A stretch of 37,822 nt of DNA, from NCBI GenBank assembly GCA_035255485.1, contig DATEZO010000129.1:1-37822 (forward strand), written 5' to 3'. The notes under the pieces were generated by a model. It worked only from the letters and a program-made list of their open reading frames with translations, was not told the DNA's origin and did no database searches. Every line of letters begins with the position of its first letter. The stretch's first letter is position 1. Source of the stretch: DATEZO01 sp035255485. GTDB lineage: Bacteria; Pseudomonadota; Gammaproteobacteria; Burkholderiales; Burkholderiaceae_D. Shown here in pieces: positions 1 to 7,909 of the stretch. The position numbers and the translations under genes were made by a program.

Positions 1-80
1 CACAGCTCGGCCACCTTCATTCCCGCTTCGGCTTCTTTCAGGACGCCGATCATTTGTTCATCGGTGAATCGCTTTTTCAT
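1..80 (-). CDS. IS3-family transposase OrfA, 5' end only (cut by the window edge)
   Basis: The 26 visible residues begin MKKRFTDEQMIGVLKEAEAG, which I recognise as the conserved N-terminus of OrfA in IS407-type members of the IS3 family. OrfA is a small helix-turn-helix protein that normally forms an OrfAB transposase by programmed frameshifting. The ATG at 80 is preceded by a good ribosome binding site (GGAGG, 81-85 on the complementary strand) with 5-base spacing. The remainder of orfA and all of orfB lie left of the window. Confidence 0.8.
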   Translation of the reverse strand, partial: MKKRFTDEQMIGVLKEAEAGMKVAEL

Positions 81-139
81 GCCTGCCTCCCAAGGGCAGA
101 CTCTACATCATTGCCGTACTAATCTCGGGTAGCAGGTCA
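1..139 (-). mobile_element. Right-hand end of an IS3-family (IS407-like) insertion sequence
   Basis: The minus strand reads from a probable terminal end near position 139 (starting TGACCTGCTACCCGAG, TG being the usual IS3 start) through a short leader into a transposase orfA start at position 80. The rest of the element lies outside the window. The exact terminus is inferred, since the other inverted repeat cannot be seen for comparison. Confidence 0.6.
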
Positions 140-762
140 CCTGAAGCCGATAAAGCTATAACCGTTTAGCTGGCGCTCCTTCCGGGCACCGCAGACTCAT
201 CAGTTTAGTCCGATCAGAAACTGTCGTTCCGCTCTCGAAACTTGATCTGAGATAACCGAAACGAACTGCAGCTACGCTTCCCCCTATTTCCTAGTTCTGC
301 ATGTCTATACTTCAAAGCAGTGACCAAATACCTCTCGCACAAATTCCCATGCCGTCGAGAGCCGCCAATAGCCGTTTCGTTTTCGGCGCTGGTTTATTTC
401 AGATCTGCCGCCCCGCTGGACGCGAGTACATGCACCAGCAGCGGGGGGATAAGTCAGTCTGGGGGAAAGCATTGAGACCTGACACGCGGCGGCGAAGCCA
501 GCACCGTGAATGCGTAAGGCTGGTGGGCGACGCCGGCTCCATACGGGCATCCGAATGGTGAGCTGAGTCTGAAGGACCGTCCTAGTACATCTAGGAGGGC
601 TGGGCTCAACCTCACCACCGGGCATCCTGGCCAGTTTGGAGACTCCAAGGCTTGGTTGAGCCGAATGAGAGTCTCAAGCTAGTTACACCTTGAGTGTTTG
701 AAACCCTCTATAAGATAGAAAAAGGCGCACCCTAGAACGGCGAGACTCACCTCCTGTGCCGG
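140..762. other. Intergenic region without a convincing gene; right part rich in inverted repeats
   Basis: Short open frames occur on both strands here, but none has a recognisable product, a good start or neighbours that fit. Positions 140-550 show nothing I can name. Positions 556-694 contain several exact inverted repeats (listed as a separate feature) and could encode a structured RNA or be the remnant of a mobile element. Confidence 0.5.
556..694. repeat. Cluster of nested and overlapping inverted repeats
   Basis: Exact complementary arms seen: TGGTGAG 556-562 with CTCACCA 611-617; TGAG 564-567 with CTCA 605-608; CCTAG 581-585 with CTAGG 591-595; GGCTCAAC 603-610 with GTTGAGCC 655-662; GAGACTC 639-645 with GAGTCTC 669-675; CTCAAG 673-678 with CTTGAG 689-694. 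Some are mutually exclusive: 605-608 can pair left with 564-567 or right as part of 603-610/655-662. The density suggests a folded transcript or mobile-element remnant, but no known RNA family was recognised. Confidence 0.4.
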
Positions 763-1320
763 TCAGTATCTGCATAGTAGTGGCCACCCATAGTGAAATC
801 GCCACGCCTTTTCAATATCCGTACCGTGCTCCGCGAAGTTCCAAGGTAAGACAATGTCAGCTGCTGACATATCTTCTTTAGAATTGGCCATGCTTACGTA
901 TGAGAATCGCCACCGCGACACATCATTTAGGTCTTTAGTCTGACGAATACACAGCGAACCTGTCTTGTCATGTGTGCAGCTGATCTCTTGCAAGATCCTG
1001 CTTCTGAGGTCATACCCCTTTCCTTTGTACCCCCCGATACCGTTATAGACTAGATGAAAACCATCTGAGTCGGGTCGATGGATCTTGTCCAAAGAACCAT
1101 ATTTTCTGGCAAGGTCGTCAATTGGAACGGCAGAGTTGGTCGCCGCACGAGATCCATTTCTCAGCTCCTCCATCGTGTATGAAGTGTAGAAGAAGTACAT
1201 GCCAGAGCATTTCTTACTCGGGCCGTCTATTTTGGTATCACCGTTATCCGATCTGATATGGATTTCATTTATCCGGCTGCGCTGGATTTTCTCAATTCGT
1301 TCGACTATATCCCTGTACAT
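763..1320 (-). CDS. Hypothetical protein with GIY-YIG nuclease-like features (185 aa)
   Basis: This is an orphan gene between the IS end and the plus-strand operon. The start at 1320 is preferred over an in-frame ATG at 1383 because AAAGG lies 8 bases upstream. The family is not firmly recognised. The layout resembles a GIY-YIG nuclease: a GMYFFY strand at residues 40-45 (GIY-like), VYNGIG at 91-96 (YIG-like), arginines in DLRSRILQEI at 104-113, and a late glutamate in IEKAWRFHYGWPLL (E170) where GIY-YIG enzymes have their metal-binding Glu. If correct, it would cut DNA as a stand-alone endonuclease. The spacing is looser than usual, so this remains an inference. It is transcribed divergently from the DUF6361 operon. 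No signal peptide or membrane segment is seen. Confidence 0.55.
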   Translation of the reverse strand: MYRDIVERIEKIQRSRINEIHIRSDNGDTKIDGPSKKCSGMYFFYTSYTMEELRNGSRAATNSAVPIDDLARKYGSLDKIHRPDSDGFHLVYNGIGGYKGKGYDLRSRILQEISCTHDKTGSLCIRQTKDLNDVSRWRFSYVSMANSKEDMSAADIVLPWNFAEHGTDIEKAWRFHYGWPLLCRY

Positions 1321-1698
1321 AAAAATACCTTTCTGGTGTCCAGCGCCGATGCTAATTGGCAGCGACGTCGCCATTGTTATCATTAAGTTTGGTCATGGGA
1401 GTTCCACGTCACATTTCTCTGCAGTGGCCTATTTCCTCGAATAGCGGGCACTCAAGAAGCTCGCGTTGGCCGTATTTTTCGGCCGAAAAGATCTTAGTGC
1501 CTGGCACATTCGACAGCATGGAACATCACTCCAAATCGAGCCGTGTGCGGCGACGTTGCCCGGATCTAAAGTTATCTGGACGTGACCATAATCCAATGTC
1601 GAATTATCATGTATCCCGTGTCGAGCATAGCGTCGCTCGTCTCGTCCTCGTCGGTCTCTACTGGCGGCAACCTGAAACCTCGATCGGAGGAAGCACAC
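1321..1698. promoter_or_regulatory. Divergent intergenic region upstream of the DUF6361-PLD-helicase operon
   Basis: The region separates divergent genes and should hold promoters for both. The GGAGG at 1686-1690, 8 bases before the GTG at 1699, is a strong ribosome binding site and fixes the downstream start. A TTGCCC at 1556-1561 and a CATAAT at 1587-1592 resemble -35 and -10 elements, but they are 25 bases apart, too far for a normal promoter. No promoter can be assigned with confidence. Confidence 0.4.
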
Positions 1699-2883
1699 GT
1701 GTCATCCTTGGCCTGGATTGATTTTGATGAAGCCGAACGCCAGCGGTCGCAACGGATCATGGCGCTGTTCCAAGAGCGAGAAAGCCGTGACGAGCTCGGA
1801 TTAGGCAGCATCCGCGATTCCATCGCCGATCATCTCTTCCCTGGCACCAGCACGATCCAGACGCGACTGCGCTACATGCTGTTCATTCCATGGCTGTTCC
1901 AGATGCTCGAAGGTTCTACTGCCGGCCCTGACCAACTTGGAGCGGAAGCTCGCAGCCTTGAAAACCGGCTCGCCAATGCACTAAAAGCTGGTGGCGAATC
2001 GAACGGCATAATCGGCCGAGATGCTGGTGCCGACCTACAGCGGCTCCCTAGTTCAGTCTATTGGGCAGGGCTCGGAACATGGGGAATCCGCCACTTTCCA
2101 GGATCAATCGACAACCTGTTTTCTTCCATGCGCCGCCTTCAACGTGCTCGCGTGAGCGTTCCAGAAAGCGAAGATGCTGTCTCAGAGGCACAGTCTATGC
2201 ACATCTGGAACCCTTCACTCCCATCCCGTCCCAAAGATCTGCTTGAAACGTCGACCTTCCGACTCAGCCCCGACGAGGCGCAATTTATCATCGACCGACT
2301 GGTCTCGCATCAGCCCAGAAGCCTGCTGGCGATGCTAGCGCGTAATGCTGGCGCCGCGGCTGACTGCCGCTACATTTGGGAGCATCCAAACCTTGCCGAT
2401 TTTCCGATTGAGGCACGTGCACTGGTCAGCCACGGCGAAGTGTTCTCGAGCGTGATGCATGGCGCATCGCTGCTCTACAATCTGTTGCTAAGCGAGCTGC
2501 GCGAGCAACCCGACTGGATCGAAGACTATCAGACGCGTTTACAAGAGTGGCGCGAGAAACTCGACTTGCAGGCCATCCGCACTTGGTCACTCGACGCCTT
2601 TTGGCTCGTCATTGATCATCCTGCCCATCGTGTCCAGCCGGCCGCCAAACGCTTTGTGGCTGAATGGTTGGAATTGGTCCGCTCTGGCGTAATATCCGCC
2701 GGCAAACAGACTCCAGCGGCGCGCCTCGTGCATGACCGGGAGCGACGACTGAAAACCAGTCAGTCCCGATTTGCCAACCGGGCCGTCCGAGATCGCTGGA
2801 CTGGCGCATCCGGCACAGAGCGTCTTTCCTTCCGCTGGGCCCAAGCGAAGTCACATCTGCGGGATCTCGCTAATGCTAAATAG
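1699..2883 (+). CDS. DUF6361-family protein (394 aa), first gene of a three-gene defence-type operon
   Basis: I recognise the N-terminal pattern (SSLAWIDFDEAERQR, then SRDELGLGSIRDSIADHLFP and the STIQTRLRYML helix) as the DUF6361 family, whose biochemical role is unknown to me. The start is the GTG at 1699: it has GGAGG 8 bases upstream, and the family pattern begins right after it. In-frame codons further upstream (from 1582) lack family similarity. The protein looks soluble and largely helical, with no catalytic motif that I can point to. Its stop overlaps the next start by 11 bp, implying translational coupling with the PLD-fold protein and helicase that follow. It may be a specificity or adaptor subunit of that set; this is inference from context only. 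Confidence 0.8.
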   Translation: MSSLAWIDFDEAERQRSQRIMALFQERESRDELGLGSIRDSIADHLFPGTSTIQTRLRYMLFIPWLFQMLEGSTAGPDQLGAEARSLENRLANALKAGGESNGIIGRDAGADLQRLPSSVYWAGLGTWGIRHFPGSIDNLFSSMRRLQRARVSVPESEDAVSEAQSMHIWNPSLPSRPKDLLETSTFRLSPDEAQFIIDRLVSHQPRSLLAMLARNAGAAADCRYIWEHPNLADFPIEARALVSHGEVFSSVMHGASLLYNLLLSELREQPDWIEDYQTRLQEWREKLDLQAIRTWSLDAFWLVIDHPAHRVQPAAKRFVAEWLELVRSGVISAGKQTPAARLVHDRERRLKTSQSRFANRAVRDRWTGASGTERLSFRWAQAKSHLRDLANAK

Positions 2884-4726
2884 GACTACACTAGATCCCG
2901 AGACCCGCGTGCTATACGGTGACAGCCTTCAGCCGCCACCTGGCTATGTCTTCGATGCCGCAGTCGCCACAACTTTCTCGCTCGACTTTGAGACGGCGCT
3001 TGCCGTCCCGGTTAGCCTGGCCATGTTCGCTGCAGAAAACCGCGACGACATACTCTCCCATCCTCTAGCCCTGCTTGAGGGAGCTGAGCGGATCGCCGGC
3101 CGGCTCGTTGTATTCACTGACGCGGGTCATATCCATGCGCAGAGCCGGCCGCACTCCCGCCTGTGCTCCCTGCTTGAGCGGATCATTGTCGAGGTCGCGG
3201 CTCCGCGTGGTGGTGCATTCCATCCAAAAGTATGGGTGCTGCGCTACAGGCCGGTTCGCGCCGATGAGCCGTTCCTGATTCGCCTGCTTGTGCTGTCGCG
3301 CAACCTTACGCGTGACCGATCTTGGGACATCTCGCTCCGCCTAGACGGCGAGCTTACGCGGCGCCCCGATGCCAAGAATCGCCCATTGTTCGATCTCTTG
3401 ATGCAATTACCTGCATTGGCGATAGCTGGCATTACCGACGAAGCACGCAATCTCACCAAGGGAATTGCCGAGGATGTGCGACGCACCAAGTGGACGATGC
3501 CGGAACACTTTGACGAGGTAACTTTCACCGTAAATGGTTTCGGCGGCACGCCTTGGCAACCGGTCACTTGCGCAAAGCTGGGCGTAATTTCGCCATTTTG
3601 CGACACCGATGCCCTAAATTTACTAGCCGGCCTATCGAGCGCGAAGCCGATCATCATCAGCCGGTCCGATCAGCTTGCATGCGTGGATACCGATACGCTC
3701 AATGCATTCGAGCGGGTCGCCGTCCTTGACGAAATGGCCGCTACTGAAGATGGGGAAGAAATCTCCGTCAGTTCGCTCCAAGGCTTACACGCCAAGGCCT
3801 TCATTACTGAAATTGGTTGGGACACAATCATCACTGTCGGTTCCGGCAATGCGACACGGCCGGCCCTACTGTCCGGCAGCAATGTTGAGCTATTCGCCTC
3901 GCTCCGAGGTAAGCGCTCCAAAGTCGGCAGCGTGGAGCAGATCATGGGTGACAAGGGCTTCGGTCGCTTGACCCGCTCCTTCGTCGCCAGCGAACTAGAG
4001 CCGATCGATCCTGCAATAACGGCTGCGGAAGCGCATCTCGACGAAGCACGTCGAGTGTTATGTCGCGGTGCTTTGCGAATGCGTTGTGAACCGGTCAAGG
4101 GCGACGATCCCGGCGAAAACCCATGGCGCGTGTGGCTGACGCCGTCCAGCCCGCTGCCGTTAATGGGAATCGGAGCGTTAAGTGTTTGGCCAATCACGCG
4201 CGGCGACGGACATGCCCGAGGTGTCTTGGCCGCCCTGAGAGCAGGGGAAACGGTAGACCTTGGCACCATGCCACTGGTCGACCTCACCCGTTTTCTCGCA
4301 TTCCACCTCACCGATGAGACCGAGAAGGTTTCGGCCCTGTTCAGCACAAGCTTGGTCATGGAAGGCATTCCAGACGAGCGGCATACCGCTATCCTGCGTT
4401 GGGTAATCGACAGCCGAGAGGCATTCTTTCGTTATCTCCGGCTGTTGTTATCCGAGCTTGACGACCCGTTCGGTGCTGCACTGGCGGTGCAGGAGGGAAC
4501 TGGCCGGGCCGCATGGGCCGCTTCCTCCGATGACGCCCCGTTACTCGAAGACATGGTCCGCGCTCTATGCCAAGGCGGCGAACGCCTCCGCGCAATCGAA
4601 CGGCTGATGACGAGCCTGGAATCGGACAAGGATACTGGTCACGATCCCATCCCAGATGACTTCCGCGTCCTATGGCATGCTTTCCGAATAGCACTTGAAA
4701 ACCAGGAAGGCGTCCATGTCGAATAA
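2873..4726 (+). CDS. Phospholipase D-fold protein, probable nuclease subunit (617 aa)
   Basis: Two half-sites of the PLD superfamily are visible. The first is AFHPKV (H117, K119), followed by LSRNLT (141-146). The second is LHAKAF (H306, K308), followed by VGSGNAT (322-328) and a glutamate in NVELF (E339). Paired HxK half-sites form one active site with a covalent phosphohistidine intermediate. In this nuclease-like branch the Asp of the HKD motif is replaced by a downstream Ser/Asn pattern. The ATG at 2873 is chosen because it overlaps the DUF6361 stop by 11 bp; the frame is open further upstream, but only through the neighbouring gene. The gene overlaps the helicase downstream by 11 bp. DISARM also pairs a PLD protein (DrmC) with helicases, but no DrmB or methyltransferase is present here. 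Likely a DNA-cutting or DNA-binding partner of the helicase. Confidence 0.8.
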   Translation: MLNRTTLDPETRVLYGDSLQPPPGYVFDAAVATTFSLDFETALAVPVSLAMFAAENRDDILSHPLALLEGAERIAGRLVVFTDAGHIHAQSRPHSRLCSLLERIIVEVAAPRGGAFHPKVWVLRYRPVRADEPFLIRLLVLSRNLTRDRSWDISLRLDGELTRRPDAKNRPLFDLLMQLPALAIAGITDEARNLTKGIAEDVRRTKWTMPEHFDEVTFTVNGFGGTPWQPVTCAKLGVISPFCDTDALNLLAGLSSAKPIIISRSDQLACVDTDTLNAFERVAVLDEMAATEDGEEISVSSLQGLHAKAFITEIGWDTIITVGSGNATRPALLSGSNVELFASLRGKRSKVGSVEQIMGDKGFGRLTRSFVASELEPIDPAITAAEAHLDEARRVLCRGALRMRCEPVKGDDPGENPWRVWLTPSSPLPLMGIGALSVWPITRGDGHARGVLAALRAGETVDLGTMPLVDLTRFLAFHLTDETEKVSALFSTSLVMEGIPDERHTAILRWVIDSREAFFRYLRLLLSELDDPFGAALAVQEGTGRAAWAASSDDAPLLEDMVRALCQGGERLRAIERLMTSLESDKDTGHDPIPDDFRVLWHAFRIALENQEGVHVE

Positions 4727-7700
4727 GCGCTTCGAAGCCACTACCGCACTGGCACCACTCAAGGCATTTCAGCGGCGCACTGTCGATTATGTATTCGATC
4801 GTCTTTATGGCAATCAGGACCCGGTGCGGCAGTTTCTTGTCGCCGACGAGGTCGGACTTGGCAAGACGATGGTCGCCCGCGGCGTAATCGCACGGACAAT
4901 CGAGAAGCTGTGGGACACATCCGGCCGCATTGACATTCTCTACATTTGCTCCAACCAGGCAATTGCGGCTCAGAACATCAATCGCCTCAACGTACTTAAT
5001 CGACGCGAACTGGCTTTGCCAACCCGGATGACGTTAATCCCGCTTCAGGTCCGTGGCGACCTGGGCCTAGACGCCAACAAGGTCAACTTTATCAGTCTTA
5101 CTCCAGGCACGACCTTCGACCTTCGATCGACCACAGGCATCACGAGCGAGCGAGCCTTGCTGCTGCGTATGCTGGAGGCCCTCGTCTCGCGGCCGCGCGG
5201 TTTGCACAACCTGCTTCAGGTCAACGCCGGGGTGGATGGCTGGAACTCGGCTGTGTGCAATTTGACGCTCGACGGTGTCGATCAGCGGATCATCGACCGA
5301 TTCCGCCGCGAAGTTAAGTCCGATACCACGCTGTTCAAAGAATTGGAAGCTGTCTGCGATCTCTTCCCGCGCCGACGAGAGACCTACCCACACGATCTGT
5401 GCGTTCGTCGCAATGCACTGATTGGAAAACTGCGAGGCAAGCTATCGCACGCCTGCGTAGATGCACTAAAACCGGACCTTATTATTATGGACGAGTTCCA
5501 GAGGTTCCGGGATTTGTTGCACGGAGAGACCGACGCAGCAATCCTGGCACGAGAGCTGTTCGATTATTCGGACGGTAAGGGGAACGCCGCACGAACTCTG
5601 CTGCTGTCCGCAACGCCATATCGCATGTTGACCCTTTCCGGTGATGAGCCTGATGATGGCGATCATTACCGTGATTTTCTGGAAACGCTGTCCTTCCTCT
5701 ACGGACGGATAAACGGTCCGCAGGTTGCCGCAGCCCTCGAACTTGAGATGCGGCAGTTTCGCGGCTTCCTTCACGGGCTACCTGAGACTCGTCCGGACGC
5801 AGTTGCGGCACGTGCGAGTATCGAACAACGTCTTCGTAAGGTAATGGCACGCACCGAACGGGTCGCAAGCACTCTCGACCGCGACTCCATGATCTGCGAA
5901 CCGACGATGGCGATTACGGTGCAACCCGACGATTTGAGCCAAGCGGCGCGCCTGTCAGACGTCGCACGAGCCTTGGACGCACCTGGAATCATTGAATACT
6001 GGAAGTCCGCGCCCTATCTCCTGAACTTCATGCGTGACTACGCCCTGAAGCGTTTACTGAAAGATAAGCTTTCCCGACCGGGCACCAACCTCCGCGAAGC
6101 GCTGATTCATGCCAAACCTGCCATGTTGGACTATGCTCGTCTCGATGCGTACGAACCCCTCGATCCCGCCAATGGCCGAATGCGGGGTCTCATGGCCGAT
6201 ATATTCGCCGACGGTCTCGATCAACACCTTTGGATTCCGCCAGCCCTGCCTTATTACGGACCTCTGCGACACACTGCACCGCTGACCAAAGCGCTTGTCT
6301 TTTCCTCTTGGTCGATGGTTCCCGACGCCATTGCGGCGGTCCTATCCTTTGAAGCTGAACGTCGAATGGGTGTTGGGGAATCGGGTCGGCGCTACTTCGA
6401 AACCATGCGCCCACGGCCGCTACAGTTCCGGCAAGATCAAGGCAGGCTTGTAGCGATGCGAGCTATGCACCTAATCTACCCGTCACCCACCTTGGCGCGG
6501 CTAGCGGATCCCCTCTCCCTTTTCGCGGAATCTACGGTTCCCCTATCAGTCGGAGATATGCGCCAGGCGGTCGCCAACTGTTTGCGCAGCAGTTTCGACG
6601 CCCTCGTGCAAAAGGCGAACAAGACCGGTGATGGCCGCGACTGGGAGTGGGCCGCGCCAGCAGCGATCGACGCAATGATGGGCGCCGACTCTATTGAGTG
6701 GCTTAACTCGCCACATGGGTTGCTGAGTCTAGGTCATGAAGAAGGCTTCAAGGAGCACGTTTCTGCGCTCAGCGCCGCATCAACAGGCCTCAATCTCGGA
6801 CCGGTTCCTGAGACCACCATCGACCTCCTTGTCGATATTGCGCTAGGAAGTCCTGCAGTATGTGCGCTGCGTGCCCTGCGTCGCGTCGCGCCGGACATAG
6901 CATGGGACGATGTTCGTCTACTGCAGGCAGCTGCCCAAGTCGCGTGGGGTTTTCGAACACTATTCAACCAGCACGATGCAGTCGCATTACTTCGTAAGGA
7001 CGACGACAAGTATTGGCACCGGGTTCTGACGTATAGCATCGACCATAACCTGCAGTCTGTCCTTGATGAATATGTCCACTACCTTGTCGATGCTGAGGGC
7101 TTTAGTGCCAGTTCCTCAGCCGACCGTATTGTCGGTGTCAGCAAGGCCATCGTCGACGCGCTAGCCGTTCGTCCGTCACAAATCGATGTTGACGACCCAG
7201 AAATTGACGGCGAGGATCTCGTTATAAAAAAATTCCAAATGCGCGGCCGCTTTGCCATGCGCCTTGCAGACTACAAGGATGAAGAAGGAGCTGCAGCGCG
7301 CTTAGGGAGTGTTCGTGACGCATTCAACTCACCGTTTAGGCCGTTTGTGCTTGCCACGACTTCGATTGGACAAGAAGGACTTGACTTCCATCCATATTGT
7401 TACCGGGTTTATCACTGGAATCTACCGAACAATCCGGTCGATCTGGAACAGCGCGAAGGTCGAGTTCATCGATTTAAGGGCCATGCCATTCGTCTCAACC
7501 TCGCACATCGTCAAATTGACGTTGTACGTGGCAAAAGAACCACGCCAGAGGATCCCTGGAAGACAATGTTCGAAGCCGCACGAATGGAAACTGAAGTCGA
7601 CACCGACCTCATCCCGTATTGGATCTACGAAGGGCCGGTAAAAGTTGAACGCCGAGTCCCCATGTTACCTTTCAGCCGCGAAGTCCAACGACTTGGGTGG

Positions 7701-7841
7701 CTAAAACGGAGCCTTACGGTCTATCGGCTGGCTTTCGGACAACCACGACAAGAAGATCTTCTGGTGTACCTTCAGAGCTTGCTAGGGCCCGATTCCACTG
7801 CCGACGACTTTGCTGACTTACAAATTCGATTAGTACCGTAG
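4716..7841 (+). CDS. Large superfamily 2 helicase / SNF2-like ATPase (1041 aa)
   Basis: The N-terminal lobe has a Walker A motif DEVGLGKT (residues 44-51), an IIMDEFQ motif II (D259, E260; DEFQ rather than DEAH) and an LLLSATPYR motif III. A long middle insertion of several hundred residues precedes the C-terminal lobe, which has a TSIGQEGLDFH motif V and EQREGRVHRFKG motif VI (911-922). It should couple ATP hydrolysis to translocation on nucleic acid. The ATG at 4716 has AGGAAGG 5 bases upstream and overlaps the PLD gene stop by 11 bp; a TTG 21 bases earlier is less likely. It is the last gene of the operon, facing brxHI tail to tail 68 bp away. I see no DUF1998 or methyltransferase domain, so it does not make a standard DISARM set. 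Confidence 0.85.
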   Translation: MSNKRFEATTALAPLKAFQRRTVDYVFDRLYGNQDPVRQFLVADEVGLGKTMVARGVIARTIEKLWDTSGRIDILYICSNQAIAAQNINRLNVLNRRELALPTRMTLIPLQVRGDLGLDANKVNFISLTPGTTFDLRSTTGITSERALLLRMLEALVSRPRGLHNLLQVNAGVDGWNSAVCNLTLDGVDQRIIDRFRREVKSDTTLFKELEAVCDLFPRRRETYPHDLCVRRNALIGKLRGKLSHACVDALKPDLIIMDEFQRFRDLLHGETDAAILARELFDYSDGKGNAARTLLLSATPYRMLTLSGDEPDDGDHYRDFLETLSFLYGRINGPQVAAALELEMRQFRGFLHGLPETRPDAVAARASIEQRLRKVMARTERVASTLDRDSMICEPTMAITVQPDDLSQAARLSDVARALDAPGIIEYWKSAPYLLNFMRDYALKRLLKDKLSRPGTNLREALIHAKPAMLDYARLDAYEPLDPANGRMRGLMADIFADGLDQHLWIPPALPYYGPLRHTAPLTKALVFSSWSMVPDAIAAVLSFEAERRMGVGESGRRYFETMRPRPLQFRQDQGRLVAMRAMHLIYPSPTLARLADPLSLFAESTVPLSVGDMRQAVANCLRSSFDALVQKANKTGDGRDWEWAAPAAIDAMMGADSIEWLNSPHGLLSLGHEEGFKEHVSALSAASTGLNLGPVPETTIDLLVDIALGSPAVCALRALRRVAPDIAWDDVRLLQAAAQVAWGFRTLFNQHDAVALLRKDDDKYWHRVLTYSIDHNLQSVLDEYVHYLVDAEGFSASSSADRIVGVSKAIVDALAVRPSQIDVDDPEIDGEDLVIKKFQMRGRFAMRLADYKDEEGAAARLGSVRDAFNSPFRPFVLATTSIGQEGLDFHPYCYRVYHWNLPNNPVDLEQREGRVHRFKGHAIRLNLAHRQIDVVRGKRTTPEDPWKTMFEAARMETEVDTDLIPYWIYEGPVKVERRVPMLPFSREVQRLGWLKRSLTVYRLAFGQPRQEDLLVYLQSLLGPDSTADDFADLQIRLVP

Positions 7842-7909
7842 GCGTATGCCTCAGAGCCGCTAAAAGTCGCTTTCCGTCTAGAGTTTGGGCAAGCAGATTC
7901 AATTTAGGC

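Noticed and set aside
301..625. Small genes on either strand in the left intergenic region
   Set aside because: No ribosome binding site and no family similarity, and the region is full of inverted repeats that produce chance open frames.
400..700. Group II intron or domain V fragment
   Set aside because: A GAGCCG stretch and paired stems recall intron RNA, but the GAAA loop and the complementary GGTTC arm of domain V are absent and no reverse transcriptase is nearby.
1582..1698. Upstream in-frame extension of the DUF6361 gene
   Set aside because: The 39 extra residues show no family pattern, while the GTG at 1699 has a strong GGAGG site.
1699..7841. Complete DISARM system
   Set aside because: A PLD protein and helicase are present, but there is no DrmB (DUF1998) or DISARM methyltransferase in the operon.
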